NCBI RefSeq assembly: GCF_014701195.1
Contig: NZ_AP018712.1
Coordinates: forward strand, 186,001-250,000
DNA length: 64,000 nt
DNA from: Tepiditoga spiralis
Lineage (GTDB): Bacteria > Thermotogota > Thermotogae > Petrotogales > Petrotogaceae
Reading direction: 5' to 3'
A program made the translations under genes and the position numbers. Each line of letters begins with the position of its first letter. Position 1 is the first letter of the stretch. This document shows, in pieces, positions 46,997-55,959 of this stretch. The notes under the pieces are model-generated. The model was not told the DNA's origin, searched no databases, and saw only the letters and a program-made list of their open reading frames with translations.

Positions 46997-47705
46997 AATC
47001 TTCCTCCTCATCATAATTGGTGGTAAGAGAAAGATAAAATTCTTTAAAGTCTTTAAACTCTTTATTTTTTTCACCTTGATATACAAATTCACCTTCATTC
47101 AATATTTTTATTTCTGTACACAAGTCGTGTATCAAGCTCAGGTCATGTGAAGTAATAATTATTGTCGTACCATTTTCATTTAATTCTTTTAATATATTGA
47201 CTATAATATTTATACTCTCTGGGTCTATTCCATTTAATGCTTCATCTATCAATAACAATTTTGGAGAACCTATTAATGCAGATGCTAATCCTAATCTTTT
47301 TTTCATTCCATTTGAAAAATCATATGCTTTATCATGAATCCTTTTTGATAGTTTCAATTTTTTTAAAAGTATTTTTATTTTTTTATCATATTCATCTTTA
47401 CTCAATCCTATAATTTTTGCTCTAAATACTAAATTTTCATATGCTGTTAATCTTTCATAAATTGATGCTCCTGAAGGAATATAAGCTACTTGTTTTTTAT
47501 AATCAGTTATCATATCTTGATTAATTATAATCTTTCCTTCACTTGGTAATATTAAGTTAGATATCAATCTATATATGGTCGTTTTTCCAGCTCCATTGTG
47601 TCCAATTAAACCTGTTATTTCATTACTTGGAAACTCTACTGTTAAATCATTTAATACTTCAACTTTATTTTTGTAATTGAATGAAACTTTTTCAAATTTT
47701 ATCAT
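46986..47705 (-). CDS. ABC transporter ATP-binding protein, NatA-like
   Basis: A 239-residue ATPase with Walker A GHNGAGKTTIYRL, signature FSNGMKKRLGLA, Walker B LLLIDEALNGID and switch histidine in IIITSHDLSLIHD. It is the first gene of a three-gene operon with two ABC-2 permeases. AAAGGAGA precedes the ATG. The substrate is unknown; two distinct permeases suggest a heteromeric exporter of the type found near bacteriocin loci. Confidence 0.92.
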   Translation of the reverse strand: MIKFEKVSFNYKNKVEVLNDLTVEFPSNEITGLIGHNGAGKTTIYRLISNLILPSEGKIIINQDMITDYKKQVAYIPSGASIYERLTAYENLVFRAKIIGLSKDEYDKKIKILLKKLKLSKRIHDKAYDFSNGMKKRLGLASALIGSPKLLLIDEALNGIDPESINIIVNILKELNENGTTIIITSHDLSLIHDLCTEIKILNEGEFVYQGEKNKEFKDFKEFYLSLTTNYDEEEDFVE

Positions 47706-48128
47706 TTCTTCTCCTTTATTTTTTTATATTTTTTTACTTTATCAATCTTAATAATCTTTTATTTTTATAAAATATATTGTGAAAATATTCTTAAACAAAA
47801 ACAATAATTTACATATGTATTTAATAATTTTATTTTTTGTAAACTAACGTAAATATTATATCACTTTTTATATTAACTAAAAATTTTTATTTTTTTACAA
47901 ATCTATTTAAATCATTATTTACTTTTCTAAAGTTCTTTTATTCACACATATTACTTTTAGAAATCTTGATTTTTTTTATTTTTTGTGTTAAAATTAAATT
48001 AAGATACTTTATGTTAATTTAATATCAAAAATAAATTCAAATAATCAACTTAAATTTTATAATTTTTTTTTTGAAATATGATATAATCATGTTTTTATGA
48101 TACAATTATATTTTTGGGAGCTGATATA
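47706..48128. other. 423-base AT-rich divergent region without a gene
   Basis: This stretch separates the ABC operon (minus) from the histidine kinase (plus). It is very AT-rich with long A and T runs. A TATAAT at 48082-48087 could be a -10 box for the kinase, though its -35 is poor. No open frame with a ribosome binding site was found. Confidence 0.5.
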
Positions 48129-50042
48129 GTGAAACCTTTAAAAACTATTATTTCAAATGTTTATTTTAAAATAATATATATCTTTTCTATTTTCTTATTC
48201 TTCTTTTTTATAATAATAACTATTTTGTTTTCTTATGAATATGAATTAAAAATTAAAAATACTGAACTTGCATTAAACTATACATTTGAAAGTGTTAATA
48301 ATGAAATAAAAAATTATGAAACAGCTGTTTATAATATTCTTCAAAATTTTTTAACATCAAAAAATACTTTAAAACCACAAACAGAAAAAATTTATTTAAA
48401 TAAATTAAAAAATATCAAAACTACCTTAAAAGTAATTAATTTAAACTACTATTTTATAAATGAAAAAGGAATAGTATATGATACAGATTATTCAACGGAT
48501 TTAAATTTAGATCTCTCGATATTTAAAAATTTTTGGAAAGAAATTTCTTCTATAAAAGTAGGCGAAACTCTGATTAAATCAATCACTTTTGAAACCTTGA
48601 CTGGTAAAACACGATTATACGGATATACCAAACTTTCAAATGGGAGTATTTTTGAAATTGGAATTTTATTTGAAAATTTTAATACTTATTTCAATAAAAA
48701 GTTATTTAATAACCCTTATTTAAAAAATGAACATTTTAAAGTTAAAACATATATTGGATCAATAAGTTTATTTGAAAAAAAATATCCTAAAGAAAAATAT
48801 CTTTATTTAAAAAATTCTTTAAAATCAACAGTAATATTAAATACTAAATTATTCGAAAAAACTTATTATATAGGAAAATCTTTTGGTACTTCAAACTATT
48901 TTATAGAATTTACACTTGTATTTAAAAGATTAAAATATATTTTTTATTTAATTATTTTTGCCACTTTAATATTTTTAATATTCACTATTTTAATGTACAA
49001 CTATATTAAAAATAAAATAAAAATTAATATTACAAAACCAACAAAACAGTTATCAAATAATATGAAAAATTTTGTTCTTACAAATACAATTGGAGAAGAT
49101 ATAAAGACAAATATTTCAGAAATTTTTAATATTTATATAAATTATAAAAAAATGGCAACTGAAATAATTGAAAATAAAGAAGAAATGTTGGCAACAAACG
49201 AAGAGTTAGAAGCTTCTTATCAAAAACTATATGAAAAAAATAATGAATTAGAAAATTCTTATAAAAAATTAGAAGAACTAAATAAAACTTTAGATTTAAA
49301 AGTAGCAGAAAAAACAAAAGAAATACTTAATTCCAAAGAAAAAATTATGCAAGCAGAAAAATTATCTTCTTTAAGTTTCTTAATAATGGAAATTGCTCAT
49401 CAATTAAATACGCCTATTGGAGTAAGTATAACAGGAACTTCATTTATGTTAGAACAATTAGAAGAAAAAATAAAAAAATGTGATAGTTCCTTAAAGAAAG
49501 ATCTTTTGGACTGGAATAACACTATAAATATCGTTTTAAAAAACTTATTAAAAAGCGCCAATATTTTAAATACATTTAAGAATATTTCTACAACAAAAAG
49601 TGACGAACTTTTAAGTATTTTTGATATAAAAACATTAATTATTAATACTTTAAATTTTTTTGATTTAAAAGATATTAAAGTTATGACAGAAATACCTAAA
49701 ATGAACATTAAAGGGTATCCAGGAGTTTTAAAACAAATATTTACAATTTTAATTACAAATACACTTGAATATGCTTTTCCCAATAATACTTTTGACAAAA
49801 AAATTATAAAAGTTAATGTAAAGAAAAAAGATGATAAATTATTAATAGAATACAGTGATAATGGAATTGGAATAAATGAAGATACTTTAAAAAAAATATT
49901 TGAACCCTATTATACAACTTCAAAAAATAAAGATGGTCTTGGATTATATATAGTATATAATTTAGTAAAAAATACTTTAAATGGCGAAATAATATGTGAA
50001 AGCCATATTAATCAAGGAACCTTATTTAAAATAAAATTTTAA
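48129..50042 (+). CDS. Orphan membrane sensor histidine kinase
   Basis: A 637-residue kinase starting at GTG 48129, eight bases after GGGAG; a longer frame from TTG 48114 overlaps that site. TM1 is at about residues 12-35, an extracytoplasmic sensor with no recognised motif spans about 36-270, and TM2 is near 272-295. A long coiled coil (about 345-400) leads to the dimerisation helix with H424 in IMEIAHQLNTPIG. The ATPase has the N-box FTILITNTLEYAFPN, DNGIGI, and GLGLYIVYNLV. No receiver domain or response regulator is adjacent. Confidence 0.92.
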   Translation: MKPLKTIISNVYFKIIYIFSIFLFFFFIIITILFSYEYELKIKNTELALNYTFESVNNEIKNYETAVYNILQNFLTSKNTLKPQTEKIYLNKLKNIKTTLKVINLNYYFINEKGIVYDTDYSTDLNLDLSIFKNFWKEISSIKVGETLIKSITFETLTGKTRLYGYTKLSNGSIFEIGILFENFNTYFNKKLFNNPYLKNEHFKVKTYIGSISLFEKKYPKEKYLYLKNSLKSTVILNTKLFEKTYYIGKSFGTSNYFIEFTLVFKRLKYIFYLIIFATLIFLIFTILMYNYIKNKIKINITKPTKQLSNNMKNFVLTNTIGEDIKTNISEIFNIYINYKKMATEIIENKEEMLATNEELEASYQKLYEKNNELENSYKKLEELNKTLDLKVAEKTKEILNSKEKIMQAEKLSSLSFLIMEIAHQLNTPIGVSITGTSFMLEQLEEKIKKCDSSLKKDLLDWNNTINIVLKNLLKSANILNTFKNISTTKSDELLSIFDIKTLIINTLNFFDLKDIKVMTEIPKMNIKGYPGVLKQIFTILITNTLEYAFPNNTFDKKIIKVNVKKKDDKLLIEYSDNGIGINEDTLKKIFEPYYTTSKNKDGLGLYIVYNLVKNTLNGEIICESHINQGTLFKIKF

Positions 50043-50052
50043 GTATATTTGT

Positions 50053-50089
50053 AAATAAATACCCCTTTAAAAGGGGTATTTATTTTTTA
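50053..50089. terminator. Terminator between the kinase and the convergent lipoprotein gene
   Basis: AAATAAATACCCCTTT and AAAGGGGTATTTATTTTT form a strong stem with a T tract just after the kinase stop. Confidence 0.85.
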
Positions 50090-50104
50090 TAATTTTAAAT
50101 TTTT

Positions 50105-51796
50105 TTATTGAATAAAATTTAATTGTTCTTGAGTTAAATAACCTGCTGATGTATCGTAATAATCTGTCCATTCATCAACAATGTTAATATCTTCAAATCC
50201 ATAATTTATAAAATCATTTCTTACTTTTATATTGTTCAAAACATTAGTCAAAAATTTTGAAGTTTTATTATCATCAATAATGCTTCCATTTGAATCTTTA
50301 ATAACAAATCTTTGTTCGCTCTTATTTATATACATCTTATTATTACTATTTATAAAAATTGTATTTTTAGAGAGTCTAACACCAAAATAATTTTGAAAAT
50401 TTTTCTTACTTGAATTTCTAGCTACAATCAAAAATCCTTTTGATTTTAAAATACCTGAAAGTGAAATTTCTATTGGTGTATAAAGAGTTCCGTCAGTACG
50501 TTTTCTATCTAATACAAGTTTACATCCATTAAGATTTATGCTTTCAGAAGTATTATTATAAAATTCAATATATTCATAATTATAATCATAAGCATCTACT
50601 ACTTCTGTAAGATATAATTTTTTGTTGGTAAATGGTTGAAGCGTAGTAAATGAAATAATTGATGATTCTTTTTCATTATTTCCATAATATACAGAAACTT
50701 TAATATAATAAGTTGTATTTGAATTCAAATTATTTAGAGTATAAGAAGTAGCATTTTCCCCTAATTCAACGGTTTTTATAAAATTCACATTGTCTGTTGA
50801 AAGATAGATTCTATAACCTAATTCTGATTGGCTATTATCACTCCACATTAATTTTGCACTATTGGTATTAATAGAACTTACTGTTAAATTATTTGGAGCA
50901 TTTATTCCTTCCGATGAAGAATTTTGGTTGAACCATCTTATTACATTACTAGCAAAAGTTCTGTTATCATATTCAAAATATCCACTGTATTTATCTGTTG
51001 TACCATCTCCTCGCGTTCCATCATTAAACATAGAACTATCTCCACATGAAACAAACTTACCTTTCCCATATGTTCCAGCAATGATATAAGGACCAGCTGA
51101 AGTTGTTGAAGTATAGACAACCCCATTTATAGTATTTGAAATCATATAATGAGTACTTCCATTCCAAACAGCAACTTGAGAAACATTTGTTGTTATTGAA
51201 TGTGTTCTAATATCTGTAACTGGTGCTTGATAAACATTGTTTTCCTCATATCTAAATCCAAGTCTTCCTACAAAATCATCTGTGTAACTGTTTTTGCTAT
51301 CTATTGTATGTGTTCCTTTTTTAAATCCATTGAATATTTCGACTGCATCCCAGCCATCTGCATTTCTATCAGCGCCTTCATGATCACTAATAAAGAAGAC
51401 ATTTCCACCATCATTAATATACTGTATTATTGCATCTTGTTCTGCTTTTGTGAAAGGAATATTTGGTTCAGGAATTATGTAAGCAAAATAATTTTTTAAT
51501 ACATCATAAGTGATTTTGGCATCATCATCTATTTGACCAGAACCACTTTCATCGTTTCCCCATTCTTCAACGGTGTATCCAAGTAATTTTATATCATCTG
51601 CAAGTGTTGAATAACCACCTCTTATGGTCCAATCTGCATTTCCTGCTGTTTGTGAATGAGCATTGTCAAATAATACTTTTTGAGAAATACTTCGAGTCAT
51701 TAAAAATTCTTTAGAACTCTTTACTTCATTAAATTTTGTACACGATGCAAACAAAAACACTAAAAAAAGTACAACAACAGTGAAAAATTTTTTCAT
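50105..51796 (-). CDS. Lipoprotein with GATase-like, Fn3 and lamin-tail-like domains
   Basis: A 563-residue surface protein. A signal peptide ends in a lipobox (FLFASC), so Cys19 is probably lipid-modified. Residues about 40-290 start with LFDNAHSQTAGNADWTIRGG and include NGGNVFFISDHEGADRN-like sequence, resembling the DUF4350/ThuA-type fold without certainty. Residues about 300-390 (PNNLTVSSINTNSAKLMWSD and on) form a fibronectin type III domain, and 393-530 (LYLTEVVDAYDYNYEYIEFY and on) look like a lamin-tail domain. Such combinations occur in secreted nucleases and adhesins. The open frame starts at a TTG at 51802, but the ATG at 51796 follows GGGGG at better spacing. Confidence 0.75.
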   Translation of the reverse strand: MKKFFTVVVLFLVFLFASCTKFNEVKSSKEFLMTRSISQKVLFDNAHSQTAGNADWTIRGGYSTLADDIKLLGYTVEEWGNDESGSGQIDDDAKITYDVLKNYFAYIIPEPNIPFTKAEQDAIIQYINDGGNVFFISDHEGADRNADGWDAVEIFNGFKKGTHTIDSKNSYTDDFVGRLGFRYEENNVYQAPVTDIRTHSITTNVSQVAVWNGSTHYMISNTINGVVYTSTTSAGPYIIAGTYGKGKFVSCGDSSMFNDGTRGDGTTDKYSGYFEYDNRTFASNVIRWFNQNSSSEGINAPNNLTVSSINTNSAKLMWSDNSQSELGYRIYLSTDNVNFIKTVELGENATSYTLNNLNSNTTYYIKVSVYYGNNEKESSIISFTTLQPFTNKKLYLTEVVDAYDYNYEYIEFYNNTSESINLNGCKLVLDRKRTDGTLYTPIEISLSGILKSKGFLIVARNSSKKNFQNYFGVRLSKNTIFINSNNKMYINKSEQRFVIKDSNGSIIDDNKTSKFLTNVLNNIKVRNDFINYGFEDINIVDEWTDYYDTSAGYLTQEQLNFIQ

Positions 51797-51971
51797 AACC
51801 AAACCCCCTGCAATATTTTAGATTTTTCAGTTAACATATCAAGCATAAATGTATTAACTGAAATTTTGCTTACTTAAGATTTAATTATAACATTTTTTTA
51901 ACTTTATTTTCAACTTAAGCTGGTTAAAGTTATTTAACAAATTTTTCAAGTAGAAAAAATAATATGAAATT

Positions 51972-52571
51972 TTATCTTGTTTTTGCAAAGGTCAATCCAA
52001 TGGTATTTGTGTTTAATAATTCTATTGCTGTATTCATACTTGCACCACTTGTATAAACATCATCTATTATTATAATATTTTTGGGTACTTTTTTTATTAT
52101 TTCAAAGTTTACAGAATTTAATCTTTCATTTTGTGTCATTTCTGCATGTCTTTTTTTGCTTTTATTTATTAATAATTCTTTTAATTCAAAATCAAAATAT
52201 TTTGCAAAGTGTTTTGCTATTTCTTTAGCTGGTATAAAACCTTTTTCATAATAACTTTTTTTATTTGAAGGAATAAATGTAACTGTATAAACTTCTTCTG
52301 GAATTTTTAAATCTATAAATAATTTACAAAGCATCTCACCCATTATTTTTGAAAATGATGGGTGAGATGCATATTTATACATTTTTATCATTTTTGATGA
52401 TTTATAATAGTGTGTACAATGATATATATTATTACTAGAACGCACTGGTTCATACATATCATTTATACACTTTGTGCATATTCTTTTTGTTGTAGGTTTT
52501 CCACACAAAAAACATTTACTTTCAAATATTGTTGAAAAAATTTTTTTATAAATTGGTAACCATCTCTGCAT
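51972..52571 (-). CDS. comF: ComF family phosphoribosyltransferase-like protein
   Basis: A 199-residue ComF-type protein: an N-terminal zinc-binding CFLCGKPTTKRICTKC, and a C-terminal phosphoribosyltransferase domain with IIIIDDVYTSGASMNTAIELL as the PRPP motif. ComF acts in DNA uptake in naturally competent bacteria. It overlaps the HEAT-repeat gene by 26 bases; no clear ribosome binding site precedes its ATG, so translation is probably coupled. It is the last gene of a ten-gene co-directional run that includes a pseudopilin-like gene, which fits a competence theme. Confidence 0.9.
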   Translation of the reverse strand: MQRWLPIYKKIFSTIFESKCFLCGKPTTKRICTKCINDMYEPVRSSNNIYHCTHYYKSSKMIKMYKYASHPSFSKIMGEMLCKLFIDLKIPEEVYTVTFIPSNKKSYYEKGFIPAKEIAKHFAKYFDFELKELLINKSKKRHAEMTQNERLNSVNFEIIKKVPKNIIIIDDVYTSGASMNTAIELLNTNTIGLTFAKTR

Positions 52572-53814
52572 TTAATTTTAAAAGTGCATTTAAAGCGGCT
52601 AATTTTAAGTCTCCACGCTCATTTGGATCCTTTAATATGTTGTAAGGAATTTCCCAATATTGTTTTGCTTTAAAGTATTTTAATGTGTTTAATGCATTTT
52701 TTCTTACAGTTGTTGGATATTTTTTATCTCCAGATATTTGAGCAATTTCTGGTACAAAATTTTCCAATTTTAATTTTTTTATTATTCTTATCCCTGTATT
52801 TATTCTTTTTGAAGATAAGGATTCTAAAAATGATGGAACATGATCCATTAGTTTATAGTCTTGAAAGTATGCCAAATAAGTTGCACTTCCAAGAACATAA
52901 TCATCATCTATTTTTTTCAATAAATCTCTTGAAAAGTCTACATAAGACATATCATCTTTTTCTGAAGCTAACTTTAGTCCAAAACTTATTAATTTTGGGT
53001 CTTTTTCGTTTATAAAAGTTTCTATTATCCAAGATGGTAAATTTTCACTTCCACAAACTTTTTTTATAGTTTTTACAAGCTCTATTAATATTTCATTGTC
53101 TTTTTCTTCATTTATTTTATTTTCCACAAAACTTTTTATTATATCACATGGTATTGTTGCCATAAACTTTATTATCATTATTTGTGTTTGTTTTTCACAC
53201 TCTGGATAAACTTCTTTTATTAAATTAAAGAATGTAATTGAATCGTTTGATTCAAAATATCTTGCCATTGCCATTTTTTTTACTGCTAATTGTACATCTT
53301 TTGACTTTATAGTTTCCGATATATTTTCAAGTGCATATATGAGTTGCTGTATTTTTATGTATGGATCATCTTTTAAAAGAGTTAATATTTTTTCACTTTC
53401 TTCTGGGTAAAATTCTAAAAAACTTACTAATAATTGATACCTAACCGTTGGATCAGGATCTGTTGTATGACTAAAAATATAATCAATAGGTTCATAACCA
53501 GAAGTTATATACATTTTTATTGCTTCTCTTCTCAATGATGGGGCTAAATCTTTAGTTGCTGCTTTTAATTGATTTTCTTCTAATAAATTCATTTTTTCAA
53601 GATATTTTAATGATGCTAATCTAACTCCCGCATCTGAATCATTAAGATAATCTTTTATTATTGGTGTATCTATTTTTAACTTAGTTAATTCTTGTATAGC
53701 TCTTGACTTAAAAGCTGGATAAGGTGAATCTAACATATCAAAAAAAACCTTTGCATTTTCTGACTTTATTTTTTCTTGAAGTAATTTATATGTTTCTATT
53801 ATTTCACTGGCCAT
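52546..53814 (-). CDS. HEAT-repeat protein
   Basis: A 422-residue protein made of helical pairs, with clear HEAT-type units such as SPYPAFKSRAIQELTKLK, NDSDAGVRLASLKYLEKM and TDPDPTVRYQLLVSFLEF, extending to the C-terminus. No membrane segment, signal peptide or catalytic motif. Such proteins are usually scaffolds for protein interactions. The gene overlaps the pseudopilin-like gene by 11 bases upstream and comF by 26 bases downstream, so all three are probably translated together. Partner unknown. Confidence 0.8.
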   Translation of the reverse strand: MASEIIETYKLLQEKIKSENAKVFFDMLDSPYPAFKSRAIQELTKLKIDTPIIKDYLNDSDAGVRLASLKYLEKMNLLEENQLKAATKDLAPSLRREAIKMYITSGYEPIDYIFSHTTDPDPTVRYQLLVSFLEFYPEESEKILTLLKDDPYIKIQQLIYALENISETIKSKDVQLAVKKMAMARYFESNDSITFFNLIKEVYPECEKQTQIMIIKFMATIPCDIIKSFVENKINEEKDNEILIELVKTIKKVCGSENLPSWIIETFINEKDPKLISFGLKLASEKDDMSYVDFSRDLLKKIDDDYVLGSATYLAYFQDYKLMDHVPSFLESLSSKRINTGIRIIKKLKLENFVPEIAQISGDKKYPTTVRKNALNTLKYFKAKQYWEIPYNILKDPNERGDLKLAALNALLKLNAEMVTNL

Positions 53815-54235
53815 TTTTTTCCTCCTGAATAGCTATTTTTAATATATCTTTTCCAAATCCTATACTTAAAAAATTTTTTTCATAATTAAATTTTGTAATG
53901 TTATCTCCTATATATGTAATCCCAACAGTTCCATAATTATTTTTATACCTATATAATTTTTTTGAATATTTATTGTATTTTAATCCTGTTTTTTCTCCAT
54001 TATTATTAGAAATAATCATATATTCATTATAATAATAAAGATTTTTAATTTCATTTTTTGTTATCCTAATTGTTTCCATTATAGAATTTTCTTTTATATT
54101 TAAATCCACTATATCATTCATGACTTTTTTTAAAATAAAGACAGTCCTTGCGAAAGTTGCAAGGACCGCTAAAGTCATTATTGAAATTATTAATAATTCA
54201 AAAACAGTTTCAATCAAAATAAATCCATTTTTCAT
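53804..54235 (-). CDS. Pseudopilin-like protein with prepilin cleavage motif
   Basis: A 143-residue protein whose start MKNGFILIETVFELLIISIM fits a type IV prepilin: a short charged leader ending in Gly4, then Phe5, Glu9 at position +5 of the mature protein and a hydrophobic helix. The rest resembles small minor pilins. It is probably processed by a prepilin peptidase and may act in a type II or competence pseudopilus. Location between an uncharacterised secreted protein and HEAT-repeat and comF genes supports a competence or secretion link. Confidence 0.8.
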   Translation of the reverse strand: MKNGFILIETVFELLIISIMTLAVLATFARTVFILKKVMNDIVDLNIKENSIMETIRITKNEIKNLYYYNEYMIISNNNGEKTGLKYNKYSKKLYRYKNNYGTVGITYIGDNITKFNYEKNFLSIGFGKDILKIAIQEEKNGQ

Positions 54236-54237
54236 TA

Positions 54238-54768
54238 TTATCTTACCGGAGTTGATATATATATTGAAAAATCTTTTCTGTCTTTTGTAAATCTAAATTC
54301 TATCTTTATATCATCAATAAAATTTTGTGGCTTTGGTATTGTTACTCCAGCTTTTAATATTAAATAGTCTGCTAAATCCAAACTTACATTTTCTTGTAAT
54401 GGATATCCAAAATAGAGTTTACCAAAAAATAATGACTCCTCATACTTAAATCCTGCATAAATAAAAGGTAAACTTCTTTCTTTTGTTCCAGTTGGATTAT
54501 CATTGAACCATATAATGCCACCTTCAACATTTATATTATTATTTATTTTAGATATTAAAACTGATATATCCGTTATTGTAGTTAATTTTACTTGCGTTGT
54601 AAAATCTGGATACATGTCAAAAGCAAAGTCAAATGTTTTTGAATTAAATCCAAAATTCAAAGCAACATTTGATTTTTTATCTGTCAATACAGAAATTCCA
54701 GTATTAATATTTATACTAAAGGAAATTATTCCAATTAAAAGTAAAAAAATAATAATTATTTTTTTCAT
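54238..54768 (-). CDS. Secreted protein of unknown function, possible beta-barrel
   Basis: A 176-residue protein with a signal peptide (MKKIIIIFLLLIGIISFS). The mature part alternates short hydrophobic and polar stretches (NFGFNSKTFDFAFDMYPD and the like) ending in SIYISTPVR, a beta-strand-rich look that fits an outer-membrane-type barrel or periplasmic beta protein. No cysteines or named motif. It starts five bases after rpoZ and ends two bases before the pseudopilin gene, so it shares their transcript. Confidence 0.65.
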   Translation of the reverse strand: MKKIIIIFLLLIGIISFSININTGISVLTDKKSNVALNFGFNSKTFDFAFDMYPDFTTQVKLTTITDISVLISKINNNINVEGGIIWFNDNPTGTKERSLPFIYAGFKYEESLFFGKLYFGYPLQENVSLDLADYLILKAGVTIPKPQNFIDDIKIEFRFTKDRKDFSIYISTPVR

Positions 54769-54772
54769 ATTA

Positions 54773-55000
54773 TCACTTTAAGTCTGTTCTCACTGAATCA
54801 AGGTTTTCTTGATTTTTTACAAAAGTAGTACCTTCTTCCATTTCTTTCATAGCCTTTGTTACATAATCTCTTGACTTTTTAGTTTGTTCTAATTCTTCTG
54901 TATTTTTTAAAACTTCGGCTCTTTTAGCAGCTATTATTGGTACTACATATTTTAAACCAATTTTACCCATTATTTTATCGTAATTAAATCCTAATTTCAT
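54773..55000 (-). CDS. rpoZ: RNA polymerase omega subunit
   Basis: A 75-residue protein starting MKLGFNYDKIMGKIGLKY, then VVPIIAAKRAEVL and SRDYVTKAMKEMEEG, matching omega. It binds the beta' subunit and stabilises RNA polymerase. The frame is open to 55048, but that part overlaps gmk; the ATG at 55000 has a GAGAGGTGAG ribosome binding site and starts four bases after the gmk stop, so it is used. gmk-rpoZ is the standard order. Confidence 0.93.
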   Translation of the reverse strand: MKLGFNYDKIMGKIGLKYVVPIIAAKRAEVLKNTEELEQTKKSRDYVTKAMKEMEEGTTFVKNQENLDSVRTDLK

Positions 55001-55004
55001 TAGC

Positions 55005-55631
55005 TCACCTCTCATTAAACGTTTGTTTAAAAAATTTATACTTTCCAAGATGCTGTCCTATTCTATTTATATTCAATTGTTCTGCTATTATTATAGAAAT
55101 CAATTGATTTATTGATTCATTTAAATTTTGATTAACTATTAAATAATCAAAATCATAAATTTTTGAAAGTTCCCAGTGAGCATCTTCTAATCTTTTAGTC
55201 AAATCTTTATGATTTTCTGTTCCTCTTCCTTCTAATCTTCTTCTTAGCTCTTCATAAGATGGTGGAGCAATAAATATTAAAACAGTATCATCAGCCATTA
55301 CTTTTTTTATATTTAAAGCACCTTGAACATCAACATCTAAAACTATATTGTATCCTTCAGCCAATTTATTTTTTATTTCTTCTTTACCAGTTCCATAATA
55401 ATATCCATGAACTTCTGCACACTCTAAAAATTCATTATTTTTTTCCATTTTTTTAAACTGTTCTTCTGATATAAAATTATAGTCTATTCCATCTTTTTCT
55501 CCAGGTCTCATAGCTCTTGTTGTATATGAAACCGAAAAAGTAAATCCATCCACTACATTTAGAGCCTTTTTTATCATTGAAGATTTTCCAGCTCCCGATG
55601 GACCGCTTACAACGTAGAGAATTCCTTTCAT
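55005..55631 (-). CDS. gmk: Guanylate kinase
   Basis: A 208-residue guanylate kinase with the P-loop [16 protein letters not shown] at the start, [22 protein letters not shown] and [15 protein letters not shown] in the GMP-binding region, and [14 protein letters not shown]. It phosphorylates GMP to GDP. Its ATG overlaps the stop of remA by four bases, and it precedes rpoZ. Confidence 0.97.
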   Translation of the reverse strand: MKGILYVVSGPSGAGKSSMIKKALNVVDGFTFSVSYTTRAMRPGEKDGIDYNFISEEQFKKMEKNNEFLECAEVHGYYYGTGKEEIKNKLAEGYNIVLDVDVQGALNIKKVMADDTVLIFIAPPSYEELRRRLEGRGTENHKDLTKRLEDAHWELSKIYDFDYLIVNQNLNESINQLISIIIAEQLNINRIGQHLGKYKFFKQTFNER

Positions 55632-55921
55632 CCGTTAAACGCCTCTTTACGTATTCTTTCTAAAGCTTTTTCTATATCATAAAAATTTTGAGTAAATCTA
55701 TTTGTTATTGTTTCAGGTTGAATTGCACTTGCTATTACATGACCAGAATCAGTTATAACAAAAGCTCTTGTTTTTCTTCCATGATTAACTTCAAGAAGTT
55801 TCCCTTGTGATTCTGCTACATCTCTCAATCTTTTTAATGGTTGTGACCCTGGATTAACTATGGCAATTACTCTATCTCCTACAACTACATTACCAAATCC
55901 TATATTTATTAAACCGTACAT
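55628..55921 (-). CDS. remA: RemA/DUF370 family regulatory protein
   Basis: A 97-residue protein with the DUF370 pattern: [20 protein letters not shown], then [20 protein letters not shown] and [20 protein letters not shown]. In Bacillus subtilis RemA is a DNA-binding activator of matrix genes and, as here, lies between yicC and gmk. The B. subtilis role may not apply in this organism. Confidence 0.93.
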   Translation of the reverse strand: MYGLINIGFGNVVVGDRVIAIVNPGSQPLKRLRDVAESQGKLLEVNHGRKTRAFVITDSGHVIASAIQPETITNRFTQNFYDIEKALERIRKEAFNG

Positions 55922-55959
55922 AAAAACACCTCCAGTTTTTTATTTATTAATATATTTTA

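Noticed and set aside
46997-47098. Longer N-terminus of the permease gene
   Set aside because: It overlaps the ATPase gene by over 100 bases, is not permease-like, and a good AGGAGG precedes the internal TTG start at 46996.
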